From contig NZ_JAFLRF010000012.1 of NCBI RefSeq assembly GCF_017315705.1, positions 94,805-158,804 on the forward strand: a DNA stretch of 64,000 nt. Direction: 5' to 3'. This document shows, piece after piece, positions 8,946 to 18,352 of this stretch (within the stretch, counting starts at the first letter, position 1; the number at the start of each line of letters is the position of its first letter). The position numbers and the translations under genes were made by a program. The stretch comes from Trinickia mobilis (GTDB taxonomy: Bacteria; Pseudomonadota; Gammaproteobacteria; Burkholderiales; Burkholderiaceae). The notes beneath the pieces are model-generated. The model worked only from the letters and a program-made list of their open reading frames with translations, searched no databases and was not told where the DNA came from.

Positions 8946-9596
8946 TCAGGCGTGCCGCAAACGGAACTCGAACGCGTGCGCGACGAGCGCGAGCGAACCG
9001 CAGATGACGAAATAGATGAGGCCCGCAGCCAGATACGCTTCGAGCGGATGGAACGTGCTCGCCGCGATATTTTGCGCAGTGCGCGTCAATTCGGCCACGC
9101 CCACGACCGAAATCAGCGACGACGCCTTGATCAGCAACACCATCTCGTTGACGAGCGAAGGCAGCGTGAGCCTGAACGCCTGCGGCACCTGAATGCGCCG
9201 CAGGGTATCGAGCGGGCCCAATCCGAGCATGCGCGCGGCTTCGAGCTGTCCTGGCGGAATCGCGAGGAACCCGCCGCGCAGGATCTCCGCGATATACGAC
9301 GCCGAACACAGCGATACGGCGCTGAGCGCGGCAACGAGCGGCGGCACGTTGATGCCGGCGAACGGCAGCAAGTAATACACGAGCAACAACTGCACGAGCA
9401 TCGGCACGCCGCGGAAGAAGAACACATAGGCGCCGCCGAAAAGCCGCGCGAACCGATGCGCGGACAAGCGCGCGGCGCACACGCCGACCGCGACGAAGAA
9501 GCCGATGAACAGACCGGCGAGCGAAATCGACACGGTCGCGATCGACGCGCCCAGCAGCAGCGGCAGGCCCTGAACGAAGACGGTCATGCTGAACAT
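8946..9596 (-). CDS. Amino-acid ABC transporter permease (HisQ type)
   Basis: A 216-residue membrane permease, paralogue of its downstream neighbour, with EAA loop LEAARMLGLGPLDTLRRIQVPQ. The start is either the ATG at 9596 or the in-frame ATG at 9587; neither has a convincing ribosome site, so the longer form is given. It lies 90 bp after the binding-protein gene. A gap of that size often allows higher expression of the binding protein. Confidence 0.9.
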   Translation of the reverse strand: MFSMTVFVQGLPLLLGASIATVSISLAGLFIGFFVAVGVCAARLSAHRFARLFGGAYVFFFRGVPMLVQLLLVYYLLPFAGINVPPLVAALSAVSLCSASYIAEILRGGFLAIPPGQLEAARMLGLGPLDTLRRIQVPQAFRLTLPSLVNEMVLLIKASSLISVVGVAELTRTAQNIAASTFHPLEAYLAAGLIYFVICGSLALVAHAFEFRLRHA

Positions 9597-9686
9597 GTCG
9601 ATGGTATCCGCGGTGCCGGGCGAGCAAGACGGTTGAGCGAGCCGGATGCGCGAAGCGGCGCGCCGGCGAGGCGCGCCGCTCGGACA

Positions 9687-10514
9687 TCAGTAGTTCGGCG
9701 TAGGCAGCGTCGCCGGAACCTCCATCGCGACGCCGAACCATTTTTTCTGCAGCGCCGCCAACCGGCCGTCCTTGTTCAACTTCACGAGCGCGGCATTGAA
9801 CGCATCGGCGAGCGGCTGGCTGTCTGCGTCCTTGCGCATGCAGTACGCGAAGTACACCTTCGCGCCGAAAGGCGGCTGGACGACCGCGAAGGTTTCGGGC
9901 CGCTGCTTCGCGACATAGGCGATGTTCGTCATCGAATTTGCAACCGCGACGATGCGGCCAGCGGCAAGGTCGGCGTATGCCTGATTGTTGTCTACGTACT
10001 CGCGGATTTCTGGTGGCTTCGGCAGCGTGGCCGCGTAGGACTTCAGCTGGTCGAGTTGCGCGGAGCCCTTGCCCGCACCGACTGCCTTCCCGGCGATGTC
10101 GGACGACTGCTTGATGCTGCCGTCGTTCGCGCGCTTGAGCAGCGCGTCGGTCGCATCGGCGACGGGCAGCGTATACGTGTAGCGTTCCATGCGCGCCTTC
10201 GTCACGGTAAGCGGGCCGCCGACCATGTCGAACTTGCCCGCTTCGAGGCCCGGCAACACGCTCGGCCACGGCAGATCGATGAAGCGCACTTTCACGCCCA
10301 GTTCCTTGCCGACTTCGGCGAACAGGTCCTTGTTGAAACCGGCCTGCTGGCCGTTCTCAAGAAAATCGAACGGCGCAAACTGCATCTCGGTGCCGACCAC
10401 CAGCTCGCCTGCTTTTTTCACTTTCGCGAGTTGGTCTTCCGCATGCGCGCCCACGCTCGCCGCGCACAACGTCAACATCATCACACAACTTTTCCAGCCT
10501 GCAGGGAAGTTCAT
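9687..10514 (-). CDS. Periplasmic amino-acid-binding protein (SBP family 3)
   Basis: A 275-residue solute-binding protein. The signal peptide is about residues 1-25 (hydrophobic core, AHA-type cleavage site). The mature part starts with the family pattern LVVGTEMQFAPFDF and contains the DMVGGPLTVTKAR hinge-type motif. A GGAGAG ribosome site precedes the ATG. It is the first gene of the five-gene transporter/regulator operon, next to the operators. The family binds polar amino acids; the ligand-pocket composition does not let me name one. Confidence 0.92.
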   Translation of the reverse strand: MNFPAGWKSCVMMLTLCAASVGAHAEDQLAKVKKAGELVVGTEMQFAPFDFLENGQQAGFNKDLFAEVGKELGVKVRFIDLPWPSVLPGLEAGKFDMVGGPLTVTKARMERYTYTLPVADATDALLKRANDGSIKQSSDIAGKAVGAGKGSAQLDQLKSYAATLPKPPEIREYVDNNQAYADLAAGRIVAVANSMTNIAYVAKQRPETFAVVQPPFGAKVYFAYCMRKDADSQPLADAFNAALVKLNKDGRLAALQKKWFGVAMEVPATLPTPNY

Positions 10515-10583
10515 AAGTCTCTCCGGGTGGCAAAGCGGATGTCGCGCGGGTTCGGTCGAACAAGCCGGCGCAATGCATGCGAC

Positions 10584-10597
10584 GCAGTATATACCGC
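10584..10597. promoter_or_regulatory. HutC/GntR-type operator, copy 1
   Basis: GCAGTATATACCGC, a one-mismatch copy of the perfect palindrome at 10704-10717. It has the GTATATAC core expected for HutC-subfamily GntR proteins (GTxTAxAC). It lies 70 bp upstream of the binding-protein start. Confidence 0.75.
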
Positions 10598-10703
10598 AGT
10601 TTTCAGGTCAAAAACATATTCGGATTCACTTAGGGAAAGCTCCTGTATCTAGCTGTCAAACGCCGCTGCGGCCGCTGCGATGCAACTTGCGAAGCGGGTT
10701 TTG

Positions 10704-10717
10704 GCGGTATATACCGC
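10704..10717. promoter_or_regulatory. HutC/GntR-type operator, copy 2 (perfect palindrome)
   Basis: GCGGTATATACCGC is a perfect 14-bp palindrome, 77 bp upstream of the oxygenase ATG. Its centre is exactly 120 bp from that of copy 1. The presumed ligand is the GntR protein at 6586-7389. The spacing would let one regulator control both divergent promoters, possibly with looping. Confidence 0.8.
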
Positions 10718-10793
10718 TACGGAAGCACAGCACGTGCAGCGCGTTTCGCGCAATTTGTCAGTTCAACGCAGCGCTTCTTTGAGGAGCGGTTCG

Positions 10794-11804
10794 ATGGGAT
10801 TTGATGACGCTTCGGCCTCCCGTGCGGACGCCGTTATTCCGGTGATCGATTTCGCCGGCGTGAGGTCCGGCGATGCTGCCGCGCTCGCACGCACCGGCCG
10901 CGAGATTTACGCCGCGTGTACGACGATCGGCTTCTTCTACATCGTGAATCATGGTGTGCCACAGGGCGTCATCGACGCAGCCGCGGCGGCGGCACGCGGC
11001 TTCTTTGCCTTCCCCGTGGAGACCAAACGGCGCGCGGCGGTGAACGCGCGGCATCGCGGTTTCAATTCGCTCGGCGACGCGACGATGTATCAGGCGAAAC
11101 GGCCGGATTACAAGGAGTTCTTCAGCATCGGGCTCGAGTTGCCCGAAGACGATCCGGACGTGGTCGCAAGGCAGGCGCTACGCGGGCCGAACAACTGGCC
11201 GGACTTCATGCCGTCGCTGCGCCCCGCGCTGTACACGTATTACGAAGCGATCGGCGCATGCGGTGCCGACCTGCTGCGCGCGGTTGCATCGGGTCTCGGC
11301 ATCGACGAGCACTTCTTCGCGTCGCGCTACACGAAGCGCATGCAACGTACGCAGATGGTGTATTACCCGCCGCAACCGCCGCAGTCGGACGAAGATCAGT
11401 TTGGCGTTGCACCGCATACCGACTACGGTTGCATCACGCTGTTGTGGCAGGACGACGTCGGTGGCCTGCAGGTGCGCGAGATCGCGCATGGTACGTGGAT
11501 CGATGCGCCGCCGATCCCGGGCAGCTTTGTCGTCAACGTCGGCGATCTCTTGTCGCGCTGGACCAACGAGCGCTTTCGCTCGACGCTGCATCGCGTGATC
11601 AATGCGTCCGGACGCGAGCGCTATTCAATCGCGTCATTCTACGATCCGACCTACGGCGCAATCGTCGATCCGCGCGAACTCGGTACGCCGCAAGCCGAGG
11701 TTCGCTACGAGCCCGTTGCGGCGGGCGACTATATCCTCGGGCGCATCAATGATTCGATGGGGTATCGGAAGAAGCACGCGGCGCAACAGAAGGAACGCGC
11801 ATGA
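10794..11804 (+). CDS. 2-oxoglutarate/Fe(II)-dependent oxygenase, isopenicillin-N-synthase family
   Basis: A 336-residue cytosolic oxygenase. The DIOX_N domain (about 14-130) contains GFFYIVNHGV. The C-terminal double-stranded beta-helix has iron ligands His208, Asp210 (PHTDYG) and His266 (TLHRV), and the 2-oxoglutarate-binding R276-x-S278. The ATG at 10794 follows a GAGGAG box; a longer frame from 10680 crosses the operator region. It overlaps the next gene by 4 bp. Family members hydroxylate or desaturate small molecules, and the adjoining amino-acid importer suggests an amino-acid-like substrate. Fe(II)-dependent ethylene-forming enzyme is in the same broad family but is not specifically indicated. 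Confidence 0.88.
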   Translation: MGFDDASASRADAVIPVIDFAGVRSGDAAALARTGREIYAACTTIGFFYIVNHGVPQGVIDAAAAAARGFFAFPVETKRRAAVNARHRGFNSLGDATMYQAKRPDYKEFFSIGLELPEDDPDVVARQALRGPNNWPDFMPSLRPALYTYYEAIGACGADLLRAVASGLGIDEHFFASRYTKRMQRTQMVYYPPQPPQSDEDQFGVAPHTDYGCITLLWQDDVGGLQVREIAHGTWIDAPPIPGSFVVNVGDLLSRWTNERFRSTLHRVINASGRERYSIASFYDPTYGAIVDPRELGTPQAEVRYEPVAAGDYILGRINDSMGYRKKHAAQQKERA

Positions 11805-13210
11805 GCGACACTGACGAAACGCCGGCAGCGACAGTGGCGACTCTCTCCGCGCTGCGTGAAACGCTGGGCGACGACGCGGTACGCGTCGGGGAGCAGATCG
11901 GCGAACGATCGATGACCGACTACACGCGTCACGATCCGGCGCGTCCCGCTGCGCTGCTGTTGCCGCGCACGACCGAGCAGGTGTCGCGTGCGCTCGCAAT
12001 CTGCGATGCGGCACGCCAGCCGGTGGTGCCGCAGGGCGGCATGACCGGACTCGCCGGCGGCGCCATCGCACGCGCGACCGAGATCGCGCTATCGCTCGAC
12101 CGGCTCGCCGGCATCGAGGAAATCGACCCCGCCGCCGCCACCATGACCGTGTGCGCCGGCACGACCTTGCAAAGCGCGCAGGAAGCGGCGCAGGAAGCGG
12201 GCTTCGAGCTCGCGCTCGATCTCGGCGCGCGCGGCTCCTGCCAGATCGGCGGCACCCTCGCGACGAACGCAGGCGGCAATCGGGTGATTCAGTCGGGCAC
12301 AGCGCGCGATCAGGTGCTCGGACTCGAGGTGGTGCTCGCGAACGGCACCGTGCTGAGTTCGATGAACAAGATGGTGAAGAACAACACCGGCTATGACCTG
12401 AAGCAACTGTTCATCGGCTCGGAAGGCACGTTGGGCGTGATCACGCGGGCCGTGTTGCGGCTGCATCCGCGCCGGGCGGCGCGGCATACGGCGCTCGTCG
12501 CGCTCGACAGTTACGACGCGGCCGTGAGGCTGTTGCGCATGCTGACCGGGCGCTTCGGCAACGACATCGGCGCGTTCGAGATCATGTGGCCGGACTTCTT
12601 TGATTTTGGCGTGTCGCTGACCGCGAATGGCCGCTCGCCGTTCTCGACGGCGCAGCCGTTGTATGCGCTGGTCGAGCACGCGGGCTTCGACGCCGGCGAC
12701 AGCGGCGAGCGTTTCGCTTCGGTACTCGGCGACGCGCTCGACACGCAGGCGATTCGCGATGCCATCGTCGCGCAGACCGTCGCCGATGCGCGGGCGCTGT
12801 GGGCGATTCGCGAAACCACCGCGGAATTTCCTTCACAGATGGATCCGATCAACTTCGACATAAGCGTGCCGATCGGCGACATCGGCCACTTCGTCGATGC
12901 GTGCCGCACCGCGCTCGACCAGCGCTGGCCCGGCAACCGGTCTTACTTTTTCGGACACGTCGGTGATTCGAATCTGCACGTAACGGTGGACGGGCGTTCG
13001 GTGCCAGGGGTGCCGCATCATGACGTGTATGCGTTCGTCTACGGCATGCTCGCGCCATATCGTGGCTCGATATCGGCGGAGCATGGCATTGGACTACTGA
13101 AGCGCGAATTCATGCCCATATCGCGTTCGCCTGAAGAGCTGGCCGCCATGCGGTCAATCAAGCGCGCGCTCGATCCTAACGGCATTCTCAATCCCGGCAA
13201 GGTCATCTGA
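11801..13210 (+). CDS. FAD-linked D-2-hydroxyacid (D-2-hydroxyglutarate-like) dehydrogenase
   Basis: A 469-residue flavoprotein of the GlcD/D2HGDH family. The FAD_binding_4 domain has the VPQGGMTGLAGGA loop and GGTLATNAGG. The FAD-oxidase C domain ends with the metal-binding and active-site motifs GHVGDSNLH and AEHGIGLLKRE. It oxidises a D-2-hydroxy acid to a 2-oxo acid. It is translationally coupled (ATGA) to the 2-oxoglutarate oxygenase, so the two probably act on one pathway. D-2-hydroxyglutarate, D-lactate or a pathway-specific hydroxy acid are all possible. Confidence 0.88.
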   Translation: MSDTDETPAATVATLSALRETLGDDAVRVGEQIGERSMTDYTRHDPARPAALLLPRTTEQVSRALAICDAARQPVVPQGGMTGLAGGAIARATEIALSLDRLAGIEEIDPAAATMTVCAGTTLQSAQEAAQEAGFELALDLGARGSCQIGGTLATNAGGNRVIQSGTARDQVLGLEVVLANGTVLSSMNKMVKNNTGYDLKQLFIGSEGTLGVITRAVLRLHPRRAARHTALVALDSYDAAVRLLRMLTGRFGNDIGAFEIMWPDFFDFGVSLTANGRSPFSTAQPLYALVEHAGFDAGDSGERFASVLGDALDTQAIRDAIVAQTVADARALWAIRETTAEFPSQMDPINFDISVPIGDIGHFVDACRTALDQRWPGNRSYFFGHVGDSNLHVTVDGRSVPGVPHHDVYAFVYGMLAPYRGSISAEHGIGLLKREFMPISRSPEELAAMRSIKRALDPNGILNPGKVI

Positions 13211-13327
13211 TTCGCAAAGCCGAGGTCGAGAGCAGGTTGGAACGACGTCTCTGTCTTCGGCCCGTATCATTGCAGCCGTCTGTCGTCGCGCCCTACGGGA
13301 TTAGCCAAACGTTGAGTGGCACAAGCT

Positions 13328-14100
13328 TCACCCAAGCTTTTGATCTAACACCGACGGCGGTGTCACAACCTCTTTAGATTCCGGTCGCTGCGCGCTGCTC
13401 TCGCCGACTCGAGGCGCCATGACGACCAGAGCAAGCGCCGAAATCAGAGCCGGCACAGCGAGCAAACTGAATACAGAACCGAACTGCCAGCCGAGCCCCA
13501 TCAGCGCCGCTCCGACCAGTGCGCCCGCCACGCCACCGATCCGGCCGATTCCGAGCATCCACGCCACGCCGGTCGCTCTTGCACGCGTCGGATAGAAACT
13601 CGCGGCGAGCGCCGACATCGACGTAACAGCGCTTGTGACGACCGTGCCGGTCAGGAAAATCAGCGTGCCCAGCAAGATCTGATGAGCGACGCCGCGTCCG
13701 ACCAGCAGAACCAGCCCCGCGACGAGCACATAGGTGAAGGCGATCACGCGGTTGCCGTTGACCCGGTCCATGACCCAACCCACGCACAGATTACCCAGCA
13801 CGCCGCCTAGCGGAAACAGCGGCGCGGCGCGATCCGTTTGAGAATCCGCGCGACGCGCTCATCCGACCGCCTGCGTGCCACCATGAACTGCACCGATTCC
13901 GGCAGCAGCAGAACCAGCAACGCGGTCAAGACAATCGGTCCCACGCCGCCCGCCATCAGCACGCTTGGCCAGCCGAAATGCGGAATCAGCCACGCCGATG
14001 CGGCGCCACCAACGGCCAGCCCGCATGAAAAGCCGCAGAACATCGCATTCACCGCAACCGCGGACCGGTAGCAAGCGCGCCGATCCGGACTGATCAGCAG
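13328..14100 (-). pseudogene. MFS transporter remnant (AAHS, aromatic acid:H+ symporter type)
   Basis: Two out-of-phase pieces of one MFS protein. Bases 13807-14100 encode the middle of the N-terminal half (MFCGFSCGLAVGG, then LLPESVQF). Bases 13328 to about 13830 encode the C-terminal half (PLGGVLGNL, VGWVMDRVNG onward). About 90-100 residues covering the central loop and TM7 are missing at the join, with a frame change. Everything upstream of the SPDRR loop is also absent because the sequence switches at about 14100 to the MarR remnant. The product cannot be functional. Relatives import 4-hydroxybenzoate, vanillate or similar acids. Confidence 0.82.
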
Positions 14101-14365
14101 GATGGAGCGTGATGGGCATCTGTCGGGTGCGGCGGACGGCCGGGACCGCCGTTCCCGGCTGATTACGATGACCGAGTCAGGCCGCCGGCTGTGGGTTCAG
14201 CAAGCGACGCCGAAGATCCATAAGTACTACGAGCAGGTGTTGGAAGAGTTTTCCGTCGACGATGTCACTCATACGCTGCACTATCTGCTCAAGCTGCTCG
14301 ACAGCATGAAGCGGTTGGACGACGCGGCCCAGGCCACAGATGCAGGCGACGGCGAAGAAGCGTAA
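14101..14365 (+). pseudogene. MarR-family regulator remnant, N-terminal half deleted
   Basis: The readable protein begins inside the winged-helix wing (ERDGHLSGAADGRDRRSR, then LITMTESGRRLW) and continues with the C-terminal dimer helices. The DNA-recognition helix and all N-terminal residues are missing. The break coincides with the break in the MFS remnant on the opposite strand. A single deletion therefore probably removed the shared divergent promoter and both 5' ends. In intact loci such MarR proteins control the adjacent aromatic-acid transporter or catabolic genes. Confidence 0.75.
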
Positions 14366-14476
14366 CGCCGCTGCGGGCGATCGTCCGTAGATCAGCAAGG
14401 ATGCCCCCTTTGCCGCGCGCTGCACTGCGCGCGCGAACCGTCACCGAGGCGACACGAGCGGAGCGGCCGGTGCGCC

Positions 14477-15259
14477 TCAGCCCTTAGGTCGAAACGTAAT
14501 CAGAAAGCTCGTCGGCGTAGTGCCGTCGACATCCGCTGGCATCGGATCGGTTTTTTCCACGGCGCTGAGCGCCGCGCGGTCCCATTGTGGATTGCCGCTC
14601 GAGCGTCGGAGCGTGGCGCTCAGCAACGCTCCAGTGGGAGCGCACGTAACGGCGATAACAGCAGACGGATCGCCCTCGATAGCGAACGGCGCCTGGACAT
14701 TGGCGCGCACGCGCCTAACCACCTTATCCGCATAGCGAAGCGATGCGGTGGCGGCTTTGTCCGTCCGCGGTAGGCCGCTCTGCAACGATGAGCTGCCTGC
14801 AATGGTTTGCAAGAAGGCCAGCCGCGCTGCGCGTTCTCCATCAGTCGAACTGTCCGGCGGCGATTCGCTGTGCCTCACCACGGCGAGGTGCGTGCGGTGC
14901 GTCGCGGCGAAGTGCGCGGCAAACGGGCCCCCGCCCCGCGCGTGCCGCAGCTTCAAGCGGTTTACGGCCTGCGTCGCGATATTCGTCGCTTCGTTGCTGG
15001 CTGCAAGCCGAGCAGCTTGGGTCGCGACGTGTGACATCGACGGTGGAGGCGCGATGCGCGGGCGCGGCGAGGCAATCGGCAACGACGCTAGCCGACCGGT
15101 CACCACGGTATTCGATGCCGCAGCCGTGCCTTGCGGTCCGTGCACGCCGGACAACACGAGCGCCGCCAGCACCGCGTGGAGTGCCACAGCCAGTGCAAAA
15201 GCGCACCAGATGCCGCGCTCGCGTGGTGGCCAGAGGCGCAAACCCGATTTCGTGCCCAT
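14477..15259 (-). CDS. TolA/TonB C-terminal-domain-like envelope protein
   Basis: A 260-residue protein with a short cytoplasmic N-terminus, one transmembrane segment (about residues 16-40), a Pro/Ala-rich periplasmic stretch and a C-terminal domain (about 170-260). That domain resembles TolA/TonB-C: YADKVVRRVRANVQ, PSAVIAVTCAPTGALL, then NPQWDRAAL. The family links energised inner-membrane complexes to the outer membrane. No exbB/exbD or tonB-dependent receptor is adjacent, so the partner is unknown. The single-membrane-span topology is read from hydrophobicity only. Confidence 0.7.
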   Translation of the reverse strand: MGTKSGLRLWPPRERGIWCAFALAVALHAVLAALVLSGVHGPQGTAAASNTVVTGRLASLPIASPRPRIAPPPSMSHVATQAARLAASNEATNIATQAVNRLKLRHARGGGPFAAHFAATHRTHLAVVRHSESPPDSSTDGERAARLAFLQTIAGSSSLQSGLPRTDKAATASLRYADKVVRRVRANVQAPFAIEGDPSAVIAVTCAPTGALLSATLRRSSGNPQWDRAALSAVEKTDPMPADVDGTTPTSFLITFRPKG

Positions 15260-15394
15260 TGCGAATTGACGCCGACCCGCGTACCCGACAGCGGTCGCAA
15301 ACCGGCGTCCCGATTGCTACTGATACCAGTTTAGACCTGTTCCCAGGGCGAATCACCGTCCGACGCCGCGGCGATTTGGTCGCTCCGGCCGTAC

Positions 15395-16732
<1,338 letters not shown>

Positions 16733-16856
16733 TTACATAATCAGCGGATAGAATTGTTTGACAGCGGTTCGCACAACGCCATCGTCCTTCACCCGCCCCT
16801 TCCTGATCATGTGCATCTTTGTGAACGCGTCCCTATTGCGCCGGCAAAAGCGCAAT

Positions 16857-17921
16857 CTAAATTGACCGGAACAGCGGACTCTTCGCCAGCGCCTCGGCTC
16901 CATCCGCACTGGTGAGAAATTTCTCCGTATAGATGTCGCGCTCGAACAATTGCCCGTGCATCAACGTCCTGATGGCCGCTTCGATCATCACCGGCGGGCC
17001 GCAAAGGTACGCCTTGTTACCGCGGAAGTTGCCGTCGAAGTGCGTCTTCGCCGCTTCGTGCACGTAGCCGCGATAGCCGTCCCATTCAGAATCCTCCTGT
17101 TCGTCGGACAGCGCCGGCACGTAAGTGAAATTCGCGTGCCGGTCGGCAAGCTGAAGAAACAACTCGTGGTAGTAAAGTTCGGCTCGATTGCGCGCACCGT
17201 AGACGAGTGTGACCGGCCGTTCGTCGCGTTGCTCGAGTAAATCGATCAGCATCGACTTCGGACTGGACAGCCCGGAGCCGCCCGCGATCAGGAGCACGGG
17301 CTGCGGGTCCGACTTGCGCACGAAGAACCGTCCATACGGACCGCTCAGACGAAGCGCGTCGCCCGATTTCAGCTCCTCGTGCAAGTAGCCGGTTCCCTTC
17401 CCGCCGGGCACGCGCCGCACGTTCAACTCGATCAGCGTGCGCGACGTCGGCTCGCCGGCAAGCGAGAATGCGCGTGGCATGTCCTCGCCCGGGATGTACA
17501 CGTTCACGTACTGGCCGGCCTGAAACTCGATACCGTCGCCCTCCAGTTCGACGAAGATGCCCTTGATGGTCGGCGTCAGGTCGGTGATCTCCTTCACGCG
17601 GCCCGTGTAGTCGCGAACCGGAAAATGACGCGCATCGACGTCTTCGTCAATGTCCGCCTCGATCGTGACGTCCGACTGTACCGTCGCGCAGCACGCGAGG
17701 CACTTGCGCTCGTCGCGCTCGAAGTCCATCAGCGCAAACGGCGACGCCTGCCCGTGTTCGATTTCTCCATCCCGCACCTGCACCTTGCACGTCGCGCACA
17801 GGCCGTGACAGCACGCGTGCGGCAACCACACACCCGCGCGCATGCAGGCGTCGAGGATCGTCTGGTCATCGCCGATTTCGATCGTTTGCCCGATCGGCTC
17901 GATGGTCAGTTGATAGCTCAT
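16857..17921 (-). CDS. dmpP: Phenol hydroxylase reductase component P5 (FAD, [2Fe-2S])
   Basis: A 354-residue electron-transfer component. The plant-type ferredoxin domain has CxxxxCxxC in CCHGLCATC and a distal CLACC. It is followed by FAD (RAFSLAG) and NAD (GGSGLSSP, CGPPVMIEA) domains. It passes electrons from NADH to the diiron oxygenase (P1/P3/P4). A strong GGAGGAG ribosome site precedes the start. It is the last gene of the six-gene operon. No catechol 2,3-dioxygenase or dmpQ-type ferredoxin follows. Confidence 0.94.
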   Translation of the reverse strand: MSYQLTIEPIGQTIEIGDDQTILDACMRAGVWLPHACCHGLCATCKVQVRDGEIEHGQASPFALMDFERDERKCLACCATVQSDVTIEADIDEDVDARHFPVRDYTGRVKEITDLTPTIKGIFVELEGDGIEFQAGQYVNVYIPGEDMPRAFSLAGEPTSRTLIELNVRRVPGGKGTGYLHEELKSGDALRLSGPYGRFFVRKSDPQPVLLIAGGSGLSSPKSMLIDLLEQRDERPVTLVYGARNRAELYYHELFLQLADRHANFTYVPALSDEQEDSEWDGYRGYVHEAAKTHFDGNFRGNKAYLCGPPVMIEAAIRTLMHGQLFERDIYTEKFLTSADGAEALAKSPLFRSI

Positions 17922-17967
17922 TGCAGCTCCTCCTTCTCCTTGTTCCTGATCGCGGTCGCGGCAGCGC

Positions 17968-18330
17968 CTAACTGCACGATCCGCCGATGCCGGTCAGGCC
18001 CGGCGTGCGAAAACGGATGACCGCCTTGTGCCCGAGGCCGTTGTCGCGCAACGTCTTGTCGAAGTCGGGCGTGAAGGCTTGCCCCGAACGGAACCATTCG
18101 GCCTGCCGAAGATCGACCTTTTGCCAGTCCGGATGGATCGAATACATCGCCGGGAGCAGTTCGCTGGCGAGCACGTTGAATGGCGTCGTCGGTGCGACCG
18201 GAATGCAATGCGGCGCGCAGAACATCAGGTGATCCTCCCAGCCGACGAACAGCAACTGGTTGCCGTGGAAATTCTCCTCCCGGTCCTTGATCTCGCCCGC
18301 ATAGCCTGCTTTCAGTGCAATAACTGACAT
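17968..18330 (-). CDS. dmpO: Phenol hydroxylase component P4 (DmpO)
   Basis: A 120-residue oxygenase gamma-type subunit that completes the (P1-P3-P4)2 hydroxylase. The family start MSVIALKAGYAGEIKDREENF and the pattern HLMFCAPHCIP are clear. The ATG at 18330 is used because it matches the family N-terminus; upstream sequence belongs to the preceding gene's end region. It lies 22 bp after P3. Confidence 0.93.
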   Translation of the reverse strand: MSVIALKAGYAGEIKDREENFHGNQLLFVGWEDHLMFCAPHCIPVAPTTPFNVLASELLPAMYSIHPDWQKVDLRQAEWFRSGQAFTPDFDKTLRDNGLGHKAVIRFRTPGLTGIGGSCS

Positions 18331-18352
18331 CTCTCGTCTCCTCGGAATGGGT

